Source: Neolecta irregularis DAH-3
Taxonomy: Eukaryota; Ascomycota; Neolectomycetes; Neolectales; Neolectaceae
Length of the DNA: 26,068 nt
Direction of reading: 5' to 3'
NCBI GenBank assembly: GCA_001929475.1
Contig: LXFE01000288.1
Coordinates: 1 to 26,068 of the forward strand
Positions 1 to 8,365 of the stretch are shown piece after piece. Positions within the stretch are counted from its first letter, which is position 1. Each line of letters opens with the position of its first letter. Under the pieces are notes generated by a model. It saw nothing but the letters and a program-made list of their open reading frames with translations. It did no database searches and had not been told where the DNA came from. The translations under genes and the position numbers were made by a program.

Positions 1-267
1 CACCGCCGCCACGCTCGCATGGTCCGTCTGCAGCAGCGGCCCCGCGAGCCGCCGCAGAAAGCCGCCGCGGCACCGCCCCGCCCCTGCCGTCAGCACAGCC
101 ACACACCCCCCCGCCTACCCGCGCCCGAAAACTCCACCTGCGCCACCCGCACAGGCACCGCCGCCGTCTGCAAGAGCTACCAGTCAGCCGGGCCGCGTGC
201 CGCCTACAATATCGCTCAGGTCGCTCGGCGCGTCGCGAGGCGCGTCGCTCGCATCAGTCGAAGCCAT
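1..267 (-). CDS. Sam50/Omp85-like mitochondrial outer-membrane assembly protein, 5' end only
   Basis: This is the first part of a gene reading out of the window on the minus strand. It starts at the ATG at 267-265. Two GC-rich introns are predicted at 168-207 (40 nt) and 84-118 (35 nt); both have GT-AG ends and a CTGAC branch-like motif. The joined frame stays open to base 1. The peptide begins MASTDASDAP, and its second and third exons read PVRVAQVEFSGAG and FLRRLAGPLLQTD. This resembles the POTRA start of Sam50/Tob55, where a V-x-V-x-G strand precedes an R-x-x-F-L helix. Sam50 inserts beta-barrel proteins into the mitochondrial outer membrane. Only about 64 residues are visible and no barrel is seen, so the family call is an inference from a short motif. 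The gene is divergent from TAH18 and shares its 265-bp upstream region. Confidence 0.55.
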
Positions 268-308
268 GTGTGGGTAGTCTGTAATTCATGCCTTGCAGTC
301 CGATCCCG

Positions 309-532
309 CACGTGACTCGATATTGACACTAATATCAATATACTCGCTCCCACGTGACTCGATATAATATCAATATACTCGCTCCCACGTGACTCGATAT
401 AATATCAATATACTCGCTCCCACGTGACCTGATATAATATCAATATACTCGCTCCCACGTGACCTGATATAATATCAATATTACTCGCTCCCACGTGACT
501 CGATATAATATCAATATTACCCTCATATTACC
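309..532. promoter_or_regulatory. Six-copy 35-bp E-box minisatellite in a divergent promoter
   Basis: CACGTG palindromes occur at 309, 351, 386, 421, 456 and 492. Unit lengths are 42, 35, 35, 35 and 36 bp, and a last partial unit ends at the TAH18 ATG (533). Each unit is CCCACGTGACYYGATATAAT followed by an AT-rich ATCAATATA stretch and CTCG. CACGTG is the core site for bHLH factors such as fungal Cbf1/Pho4-type proteins. The array fills nearly all of the space between the Sam50-like start (267) and the TAH18 start, so it probably serves as core promoter for one or both. Binding is inferred. Confidence 0.7.
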
Positions 533-2433
533 ATGACCCGCTCCCTTTTGATCTTGTACGGTTCAGAGACCGGCAATGCCCAGGACTGCGCAGAGACCGT
601 CTTCAGAATCGCCCGCAGACTTGGATGCGACGCGAGACTGTCCGCCATGGACCGCTATCCCTTTGTACCACGTCTGTCGCCTCCATTGACCCCAGATCCG
701 CATCGTCGACGAGAACCTAGTCGTGTTTGTAGCCTCCACCACCGGCCAGGGCGCAGTGCCCGCCAACATGAAGGCACCATGCTCGTCGACCATCCTGATC
801 CTAGAAATTCTGGTCCTTGTTGCTCCGCAGCAACCTCCCCGCCGACCTGCTGCATGCCTTGAAATTCGCCATCTTTGGCCTCGGCGACTCCAATTATACA
901 AAGTACGCACTGCCGTTCCATCTTACATCTAGTTTTAATTCTGCCGCACGGAAGCTGGAACAGCGATTGTCCCAATTGGGTGCCCAAAGCATCCTCCCTC
1001 GTGGAGAAGGAGACGATCAGCATCCACACGGGTTGGCTGTTTTTGATCATTCTGACTCTAGAGTTGATGGTGGTTTTGTTCCCTGGTTGGATAAATTAAA
1101 GGCTTTTATCCATCCCGACACCCCCATACCCGACGCCCTACCACCCGACGCCATACTCCCTCCTATTCATTCCATTTCTGTTCATTCTGATTCCATCATG
1201 GGATTGCATTCTGATTCCATCATGGGATTGCAATCTGATTCCATCATGGGATTGCATTCTGATTCCATCATGGGATTGCATTCACTCGATTCACATTCAA
1301 TGGAGGGATCGATTCCAGTAGTGGTTGTACAAAATATGCGAATCACCGCAAAAGACCATTGGCAAGATGTTCGTCACATCATTTTCAAATCTCATCCGCT
1401 CGACTTTGACCCTGGAGACGTCGCCGTGATTTACCCGCTAAATCCACCCCCAGACGTCTCGCTCTTTTGTCAACTGCAACGCTACAATGCGACAACAATG
1501 GTTTCAGTCTCGTCCTACCCCCATCCAATACCCCTGCACCACTTGATCGCCTGCCATCTCGATATTCACAGCATCCCGCGTCGCTCCTTCTTCAATCTAG
1601 CCTCCTATTTCACTACAAATCCAACCCACCAGCAAAAACTCGTCCAACTATCCTCCCCTGAAAATTCAGACGACCTCTACGACTATACCTCTCGCCCCCG
1701 AAGAACCATTCTCGAAGTCCTTGCAGACTTTCCCGATATTCGTATTCCCCTGGAATATCTGCTAGACGTGATCCCCCCCCTCCACCCGCGCCACTTTTCA
1801 ATCGCAAATTCCACAGAAAAAACAGAAATTCATCTGGCTGCTGCCATCGTTCGCTACAAAACTATCTTGTGGAAGGAGCGATGGGGCGTGTGTTCGCGAT
1901 ACCTCGACTCGCTGATAATAGGTACCTGCCACACAACCAGACTGACTCTAGGTACCACAATATCCATCGACATCGAGAAATCTTGGGTTAAATTACCGGA
2001 TTCAAAGACTCCAATGGTTCTCATCGGTCCCGGAACAGGCATCGCTCCAATGCGCTCACTAATTCAATCTCGATCGCAAAATCCAGCAGCAGAAACTATC
2101 CTCTTCTTCGGCTGCCGTAACAAGGAAAAAGACTTTTTGTTTCGCGACGAATGGAAGTACCACAACGTTGTCCTATTTCCTGCATTCTCCAGAGACCAAA
2201 AGAATAAAGAATACGTGCAACACGTAATTACTCGACAACACCAATTAATTCGAGATATCGTTCGGCGTGGCGCATGGGTGTTTATTTCAGGGTATCCCTT
2301 CTTACACATGTATCTTATCGATAGGAGTTCGGGGAAAATGCCACAGGCCGTTCAAGCTTGTCTGTTGGATATTCTAGGGCCTGCTGATTATTCTACTTTG
2401 GCAAAGCAGAGATTGGTGATGGAGACATGGTGA
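533..2433 (+). CDS. TAH18: NADPH-dependent diflavin oxidoreductase 1 (Tah18/NDOR1)
   Basis: The product passes electrons from NADPH through FAD and FMN to Dre2 in cytosolic iron-sulfur cluster assembly. The model has seven exons with introns at 665-695, 774-804, 903-932, 1032-1061, 1922-1951 and 2292-2324 (30-33 nt), giving 571 aa. The flavodoxin domain has the GSETGNAQD phosphate loop, VFVASTTGQG and FAIFGLGDSNY (about residues 8-90). The FAD domain follows, with DFDPGDVAVIYP, SIPRRSFF, RPRRTILEVL and ARPRHFSIA-type PRHFSIAN. The NADP domain has IGPGTGIAPMRS (near 448), FFGCRNKEKDF (near 474) and FSRDQKNKEYVQH. The linker near residues 177-208 carries four copies of an 8-residue repeat. The intron at 774 begins GC, not GT; only this junction gives the conserved NMK-KFW. 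Length and domain order are normal, and no defect is seen. Confidence 0.93.
1183..1278 (+). repeat. Four-copy 24-bp in-frame tandem repeat inside TAH18
   Basis: Units start at 1183, 1207, 1231 and 1255, and each encodes HSDSIMGL. The third has Q for H through a single base change. The repeat lies in the linker between the flavodoxin and FAD domains. Being 24 bp, it can gain or lose units without breaking the frame. Confidence 0.9.
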
Positions 2434-2442
2434 TCTTCCGTT

Positions 2443-2630
2443 TGGACATGCCAACGTAGATACTATAACTACGTATATTGAATATTAGGTGAAAGCCTAG
2501 CCAGCTACTGGGCGCTAATATACAGATTTGCCAATGTGCTGCTACCATCCTGCCTACCCCCTTCTTGTTGGTGGCGATGCTTGTGACTGGCCCGACTGGG
2601 GTGCTCCCTGTGCTCCTTTCGATGATTGGG
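2443..2630 (+). repeat. Dispersed repeat, copy 1
   Basis: This segment matches 6320-6528 in the same orientation. The core at 2474-2513 is identical over 40 nt to 6343-6382, and similarity continues through the GGTGGCGATGC, GGCCCGACTGGG and GATGATTGGG blocks with small indels. It begins 10 bp after the TAH18 stop, so it probably lies in that gene's 3' UTR. I see no transposase and no clear terminal repeats. A non-autonomous mobile-element remnant is likely, family unknown. Confidence 0.7.
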
Positions 2631-2781
2631 CTTGGGATTGCGAAAGACTTCTCAGGAGACTTGGTTGATCCAATCAAAGACAACTACATATTAAGCCTAG
2701 GCTCCAAATATCGCCTCCTTCTATATGGGTCGCAAAAGAATACTGTAGAACAAAGGCACGTGGAGATGTTATCATTACGCT

Positions 2782-3058
2782 ATGAGCTATAAGGATTACG
2801 CGTCTGCCTTGAAAAGTCTAACCACTGCCTACAACACAATCAACATGATTTCACTATTATACTTTATAGCACATCCAATTGCTTCCCTGCTTGGTTTCAA
2901 AATTACTGGAGTCGCAGCAGGTCCAGGATATCAATTTTTAATATTCTAATCAAGTAGGCTCTGTGGCGGCAACTATCCAATCCATTTGTTATGGAGGATT
3001 CGTCCCTGCTGGATCTTTTTTCGCCATATTGCAGAGTTTTGGAGCACTGTTGGTTTAG
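2782..3058 (+). CDS. Small membrane protein of the IFI6/IFI27 (ISG12) family
   Basis: Two exons with an intron at 2921-2957 (37 nt, CTAAT branch-like motif) give 79 aa from the ATG at 2782. The joined sequence contains LLGFKITGVAAGSVAATIQS followed by YGGFVPAGSFFAILQSFGA. This is the family signature: GVxAGSxAAxIQS, then YG, then a second Gly/Ala-rich hydrophobic segment ending in LQSxGA. The acceptor at 2957 was chosen over 2954 because it restores GVAAGS. The family is known from animals, where it is interferon-induced and mitochondrial or ER-membrane associated, and occurs in fungi with unknown role. The whole protein is hydrophobic. It sits alone between the first dispersed repeat and the Pif1-A gene. 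The C-terminus could be extended by a further small intron at 3053, which I cannot decide. Confidence 0.7.
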
Positions 3059-3210
3059 AGTTACAAACAGAAATGTACTGAGATTGATGACTAATCGTGT
3101 CTTGTGCTTACTCCCGAATGGAAAGCATCCACACTATCTGCCATCTTCAAACTTTATTATTCACTCACTACGATAAATCCCCATATCTAGTCATTCTAGT
3201 ATACTCTTGC

Positions 3211-3371
3211 TTAATACAAACCTTCCACTCTTTTCACTTGTGGTAGATTATCAGCCAGGAAACGCTGCATCATATTCATCCTCGTGATGGATAAGGTTCC
3301 TTCGACGATTACATGCGTCTTGCACTGATATTCAGTGCCGGCCCAAGCAAACTTTTCGAGAACGGGCCCGA
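3211..3371 (-). pseudogene. Orphan coding-like fragment (3' exon without an upstream part)
   Basis: From an acceptor-like ATTATGCAG (ending at 3372) a frame runs on the minus strand to TAA at 3213-3211. It encodes about 53 residues including GPVLEKFAWAGTEYQCK, THVIVEGTLSITRMNMMQRF and LADNLPQVKRVEGLY. The composition and even residue mix look like real protein. The frame lies just downstream of the Pif1-A stop (3428-3426), but Pif1-A ends at the same point as its paralogue, so it is not part of that gene. No donor upstream connects it in frame. It is either the last exon of a gene truncated by insertion or a short gene with an unseen start. I do not recognise the family. Confidence 0.35.
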
Positions 3372-3425
3372 CTGCATAATAGATTTACTCCAAATAAAAC
3401 ACAAAATTAAATCAACGTATCCTTA

Positions 3426-5313
3426 TTAGTCACACGAAGACATCTTTTGGTAAAATTCCTTCACTTTTGGATCAACACAAACCATATCATCTCGAAATCC
3501 TTTAATTTCCAGTCCATCTTCACTTTTCACTCGAGAAAGCCCAACGTAGATTAGACCTGCCGCGTTTCTCCAAGTTTGATCAAAATCAACCTTGAGACAA
3601 TCCAATGTCATACCCTGTGCTGTCGTTGTCAACACAAAACAATAAGAAGAGTACATTTATGCGTTGTCAATGCCCATGCTAGAGATAACGGCATTTGAAT
3701 GACTAAAACTTGAAGCTGTGAGGAGACTTGCATGGTCCATATATTCGGTAAGACGACCATCTAGAAAAAGTCTAGATGATGAAAAGCAAGAGATGTGATA
3801 CCTGTTGACCGTTTCGAAACAAAACTATAGGGACATATCTGATATCATTCTCGGACAAATAATTCGCAATCCTCTTTTGATCTTCCTTTTTCAGACCTTG
3901 CAAGTGCAGAATACTCCATTCTTCAAATCCACTATCCAGTCAATACAATTAGAGAGGAAAAGTGGCACATGACAACTCCTCTTGAGCCGTTAACCAGGTC
4001 TTTTGTCTTATTTGTAAGAAGAACAACCTGTGAATCCTCTTTCAGTTGAACCTCTTTTTCAATCCCACAGGATTTCTCAACGTATTTTTTATATGCGGTT
4101 TGTTGATTTGCTTTACATTGTCAGCTCTCAATATTTTGAGATACATACCATACACGATTGCATTAATATCGTACTGAAACTCTGTCGAACGATTGAATGT
4201 GTGGCATTCCCCGGGAAGTAGATTAAATTCGTAGAAATTGTGGTTGCTAACCTTTTCGCGGGTTGGATATAGGTGTGTTACCTGATATTTAGTTAATTGA
4301 TGACCGGAGTAAAGGATACTGCAATAGAACCAAATATTGATTTATCAAGCGGACGGGAACATCGGCGAAGCAAATTCGTTACCTGTGGAGTGATTTCTCC
4401 ATATCGAATTGAATTAAGGACATTCTGAAAGGCTCCTGATTCCTGACGAAAGTTCTGATAACATGAGAAGAAACTTGTCTAAGAAAATCACCGTTACGAG
4501 GTCAAACATCTTGAAATTTCCTTTAGCCCAAGCCGAAGAATTAAACGCGTAGCTAGATCTGTGAAAAGGGTAGATAAGCTCCCAACAGGAATCGGCAATA
4601 AAATCTTCGGTCTGGTTGTCCGAAACAACAGGACCTGACAGTCCTAATTCATTAGCCAGATAATTAAACAGTTCGTACCGCAGTCTGGACAAGTCGACTT
4701 TGTGATCTAACATTTATCATTTTTTATTCGCCAGCAAAAAGGACATACGACTGGAGCAAGTTGGAAGAAATCTCCACTTACAATCATTTGAATACCACCT
4801 GAAATGTCGATGACAGCCATCAAAGACAAACATACCAAACGGTTCATCTCTTCGCCTGACTGCTCGGAAAATATAATCAATGCAGTTGAAGAGAGTATCG
4901 CTGATCATGCTAATCTCATCCAATATCAAACAATCCAACTTTCTCAACATGGTCTTTTTTTCTCTCTTCATAGAGTGCAGAATATTCTCAAACGTGTCGT
5001 TCGCAAAACCGATTCCAATTGCTGAATGTAGCGTTACTCCACCAATGTGTAATGCTGAAATTCCAGTCGAGGCAGCGATTAGATGATTTTTATTCATCGT
5101 TTGAAGATAGCGGATAACTTCTTTTAACAAGAAAGATTTTCCGGTTCCTGCTGCACCTGTAAAAAAGATATTATGCCCTGTGATAAGATGTTTGAGAGCA
5201 TGGGCTTGTTCGTGAGACAGGCCACTCGGTATAGAGTATTCAGGAACGGCCTCATTGTAGGCATTGGTGGTCTCTGCCTCGTTGGGGGCATTGATGGTCG
5301 CTGCCTCTAGCAT
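3426..5313 (-). CDS. Pif1-family DNA helicase, copy A
   Basis: Nine introns are predicted at 4799-4835, 4707-4748, 4644-4678, 4455-4491, 4282-4319, 4111-4148, 3932-3968, 3761-3801 and 3620-3654. From the first in-frame ATG (5313) they give 515 aa. Motifs in order: Walker A GAAGTGKSFLL, AASTGISALHIGG (Ia), LDCLILDEISMIS (Walker B/II), VSGDFFQLAPV (III), NFRQESGAF (IV), LVNGSRGVV (V), LAWALTTHKSQGMTLD (Va/VI) and YVGLSRV. It is thus a complete superfamily 1B 5'-3' helicase. An insertion after motif III starts CPDCG. The frame stays open upstream of 5313 (see 5314-5846), so the true N-terminus may be longer. It is a paralogue of the gene at 9115-11448, with all nine introns at matching places. 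A mobile-element origin is possible, since Helitrons carry Pif1-like helicases, but no Rep domain is seen. Confidence 0.85.
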
Positions 5314-5846
5314 CTGAGAGCGGTACGATTTGATCGGTGCTGAGCAAAGTCTCAAAGATTTTGTCGGAGACCTGCCTGCGCTCCGTCTGGTCGTACTGAC
5401 TTGTTCAAGCCCTTTTCCATGATCATCCAGAGATGATGCTTGTCTATTTGTCGAGAGGTTCTGGCTCCATTTCCCTCCAGCTCTGTGAATTACATTCTTG
5501 GATAATTCGCTTGAAGGTTAAAGATATTCAAAGTCAACAGTAGCAGGGCACCAAGCTGTAGAAAATCCCTTTCGTCCAATGATCGCATTGTATGACGTTT
5601 TTCTCACTTCACTACTTGGTCTCACATATCGAAACCGATAAATTACTTCACGACTGCGGACAGTCTTCCTAGTACGGAGATACGAGCGAAACACAGCGGA
5701 TTGCCAGTTACTGGCAAGTATTTAGATCTAGCTGATTTGACAAGAATTCTTTGTTTGGTTTTCGTTCTCGGGGTCGAAATGTGGTTAGATGGAAAAAATG
5801 TCCCTCCTTCAATCAGCGATAATCTAATTTCCCTATTCTCTGTCAA
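5314..5846 (-). other. Unassigned exons upstream of Pif1-A, possible N-terminal extension
   Basis: The minus-strand frame into Pif1-A extends past its first ATG through a basic, Ser/Thr-rich segment (KWSQNLSTNRQASS, TTRRSAGRSPTKS) to an acceptor at 5510. An intron at 5510-5551 (42 nt, TTTAAC branch) joins it to an exon reading YRFRYVRPSSEVRKTS and YNAIIGRKGFSTA. A tiny intron at 5669-5694 (26 nt) joins that to RILVKSARSKYLPVTGNPL. The 5' border looks like another acceptor, TTTGACAG near 5838, and no in-frame ATG is found. Alternatively, the exon with VRPSSEV reads through to TAA at 5522-5520 and belongs to a different gene ending WCPATVDFEYL. I do not recognise the domain, and it is not the hybrid-binding domain of copy B. 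Confidence 0.35.
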
Positions 5847-6319
5847 ATTACAAAATTAAACTACGAGAATCTCAATTATCCATATCCTCAAGTCACATTA
5901 ATCAATTAATCATGGACACATCATTTTCATCCACTCAAGAATTATGAGAAATGTCGACAGGTTAGGAATTATTCCAAGTGGCACAGAAACTGTCAAAAAG
6001 CATAAAAGAATCGGTCCACATTAGAAGAGTATTTTGGATATTTGTACGATTCGTTTATTTTCCGGCATAGCCACGCCGGGATTTGAGAAAGATTAGTACA
6101 TTAAAATCTTACATCTGAGCAATGAAATATATATCTCTGCTATTCTTGCTTTCAATGAAGAGCAATGCACCCGACTGATTCAGCGTGAACTTTCTAGCTT
6201 CACAGGTGGCGAGACTTTGTCAAAGGTAATGCCTTATCCAGCCCACAATAAAATGAAATCTGCGTTTTACATACTTGTCAGCACACGACCTGGGGTTGGG
6301 TACTGATGTGGACTTGGAT

Positions 6320-6528
6320 TGGATATGCCGACGTAGATACTGTATATTGAATATTAGGTGAAAGCCTAGCCAGCTACTGGGCATTATATACAAATTCGCC
6401 ATATGGGCTGCTGCAGTCATCTGCCTCCCTGCCTTCCTGTTGCCTTGCAGGGTGGCGATGCCTTTGACCGGCCCGACTGGGATGAGCTGCGGCCCTTGCT
6501 GCTCTCTGTGCTCCTTCCGATGATTGGG
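6320..6528 (+). repeat. Dispersed repeat, copy 2
   Basis: Same element as 2443-2630 and in the same orientation, with the identical 40-nt core at 6343-6382. This copy is slightly longer, with insertions near GCTGCAGTCATCTGCC and GGATGAGCTGC. Together the copies bracket about 3.7 kb with the ISG12-like gene and Pif1-A. Confidence 0.7.
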
Positions 6529-6675
6529 CGGTGGCAAGCTGGTGGGAGTTGCGACGATGGGGTAAAGTTGTGTCCCCACAATATGTATTATATATGTAAG
6601 GATATACCCAGTCGGTATACCTTACAAATACAGTAATCAGGCGTTGTAGGAATAAGTAGCGGAGTTTATAGTTAT

Positions 6676-7054
6676 ACCTAGCCTAAGTTACAATACTTAG
6701 GCTAGGTGTCCCTCTACGGAGTTACAACACTTAGGCTAGAAATATATCCTGGTATTATTTGTAACTTCTGGCGTTAAGCTTACAATATATCTGCTCTAGT
6801 ATCGCATATGGTATATTGGTAGAAAGCAGTACTGTATTCATGTCTAACAGTCTAGGTGGGAATAGCTAGAGGAAACAACTCGACCAAAAAGGCTAGCAAG
6901 AAGCTGCTCTGGCCCCGTAGTGTTGCATCAACACAAATGCGAACCTTGTCAAGCTGCTTTCTCTTTGATTGGACGATGGATCTGTAAGTTTTGATACTCC
7001 GAAGTACAAATAAGACCAGGATTATAGTACTTGCCTAAGTGTTGTATCTTAGGC
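6676..7054. repeat. Cluster of palindromic CTTAGGCTAGG motifs
   Basis: ACCTAGCCTAAG (6676-6687) and CTTAGGCTAGGT (6696-6707) form a perfect 12-bp inverted repeat around an 8-nt loop. CTTAGGCTAG recurs near 6729. A further hairpin pairs GCCTAAG (7033-7039) with CTTAGGC (7048-7054), again with an 8-nt loop. Identical arm sequence and loop size suggest copies of one short mobile or structural unit. Confidence 0.6.
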
Positions 7055-7282
7055 TAGGTATTCTAGTTACATCATGTTTATATCCGGCCATAAAGACCGC
7101 AATATTTGCCGTGTACCTGAAGGGTACATTCTTACAGATTTTTCCTGGACTGATCGCAATAGAGCATGTCAAGCAAGGATACTTGATGCACTAAAAAGTG
7201 AAACGCCAAATAGCCTGGGGTAGTGTCAACTGGCTTTCCCATTCTTAAAGCACTAAGAGACATTTATCACCTACACTTGAAG

Positions 7283-8365
7283 ATGATCAGGATGTTTCTC
7301 CATCCGTCCCGAGTACTCCCGGTTCTAATCCTTCTTGCGCTGGTCTGGAGTTGCAGCATGTTAATCCGGATATCATCGCGGTCTGGTCTGCCCCTGGCCC
7401 TCACATATCCCCCTGCTTCAAGGCCACGGTTCCACCTCTTGATTCCAATAAGTAGCCCTAATCTCGCCTTCTGTCGTTGTCTGAAGACCGCCTTAATAAA
7501 TGGCTACTCGCCCGTGCTCATAAACTGGATGCAAGACTCTGGAAGCGAGATAAAAAACAAGTTGGCAAAGATCACCGGTGTGGGAAACTACATTTCGAAA
7601 CACATTGAAAACGATTCCGATCTCATATTGACAACGGACGGGTTCGATGTGTGGTTTCAGCAATCTTTCGAGGTGGTCATCGAATACTATTACAGTAAAC
7701 CAGATCGTCAAATTGTCTTTGGAAGCGATAAATTATGCTATCCGTATATCGAAGGTCCGATGTGCGATGAAGTCCCCAAAAGTCCAATGCCCTCAGACGT
7801 CTATGGTTCAAATCTAGACACGGATCACATTTATACGCGCCCAAGATGGCTCAATGCCGGTGTCATTCTCGGAACGCGAAAGTACTTGAACCCGTTGTAT
7901 CAAGAGGCGTTGAGGAAAAAGATTGACATGGAGAAGGCTGATCAGAAGGTATTTACGGAATTATATCATTCTGGAAAATGGGGGATCAACTTGGATTTCT
8001 GGAGTGAACTGACATTTTCCCTTGGATGGTCTGTACACGAGGCTGTGCAGATGCCAGATTATTATTATTCCGTACGAAGCGAAGATGTTGTCTTGGGTCG
8101 TTTAAAGATTCCTCGCCGTCCACTGGTCTGGAGTTTGCTTACCGGGACTTGCCCGCCAATAGTTCATTTCCCCGGAGACTCCAGAGAAAAGTTCTATACC
8201 ATGTGGTACCCAAGCTGGGTTGGTAAGTTTGATAAAAAGATTACTGAACAGATTGCACAACAAAAGATTTCCACTGATGACGGAAAGTTTGTGACTTTTG
8301 AGTCGATTTGTGGACAGATTGAAAGGGACACTTGGGCTGCGGACCAATTGCGCGATTCTTCCTGA
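7283..8365 (+). CDS. PLOD-like type II membrane glycosyltransferase
   Basis: An intronless frame of 360 aa from the ATG at 7283. The frame is open further upstream to a GTG at 7223, but the ATG sits just before a signal anchor (residues 11-28, VLPVLILLALVWSC), which gives a type II Golgi/ER topology. The lumenal part has FHLLIPIS (strand 1), LILTTDGFDVWF with the DxD-like TDGFD (117-122), WLNAGVILGT (189-198), ADQKVF (219-224) and CPPIVHFPGD near the end. This pattern matches the glycosyltransferase domain of lysyl hydroxylase/PLOD and procollagen galactosyltransferase-like proteins, which use a UDP-sugar and a divalent metal. The hydroxylase domain is absent, as in fungal homologues. Donor and acceptor cannot be read from sequence. 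The neighbours do not suggest a pathway. Confidence 0.82.
   Translation: MIRMFLHPSRVLPVLILLALVWSCSMLIRISSRSGLPLALTYPPASRPRFHLLIPISSPNLAFCRCLKTALINGYSPVLINWMQDSGSEIKNKLAKITGVGNYISKHIENDSDLILTTDGFDVWFQQSFEVVIEYYYSKPDRQIVFGSDKLCYPYIEGPMCDEVPKSPMPSDVYGSNLDTDHIYTRPRWLNAGVILGTRKYLNPLYQEALRKKIDMEKADQKVFTELYHSGKWGINLDFWSELTFSLGWSVHEAVQMPDYYYSVRSEDVVLGRLKIPRRPLVWSLLTGTCPPIVHFPGDSREKFYTMWYPSWVGKFDKKITEQIAQQKISTDDGKFVTFESICGQIERDTWAADQLRDSS

Larger units (their letters stand above)
5847..7282. other. Long intergenic stretch, repeat-rich
   Basis: About 1.4 kb without a supportable gene. It holds dispersed repeat copy 2 (6320-6528) and a cluster of palindromic CTTAGGCTAGG motifs (6676-7060). It also holds a 49-codon ORF from the ATG at 7074 to TAG 7223, which has no recognisable domain. 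The sequence is AT-rich and low in coding signal. Confidence 0.5.

Noticed and set aside
2433-5313. TAH18, Pif1-A and Pif1-B as pseudogenes because of many frame breaks
   Set aside because: Every break is removed by a short GT-AG or GC-AG intron at a conserved junction, and the resulting coding lengths are exact multiples of three.
2443-6528. Autonomous Helitron around Pif1-A
   Set aside because: No Rep/HUH nickase motif, no TC start or CTRR end with hairpin at the block borders was found; the Pif1 gene has many introns and looks like an ordinary cellular helicase.
7074-7455. Alternative spliced frame running from the ATG at 7074 through a 31-nt intron into the start of the glycosyltransferase gene
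   Set aside because: It ends at a stop overlapping the glycosyltransferase in another frame; the glycosyltransferase frame has a clear signal anchor and family motifs, so the other is probably a shadow.
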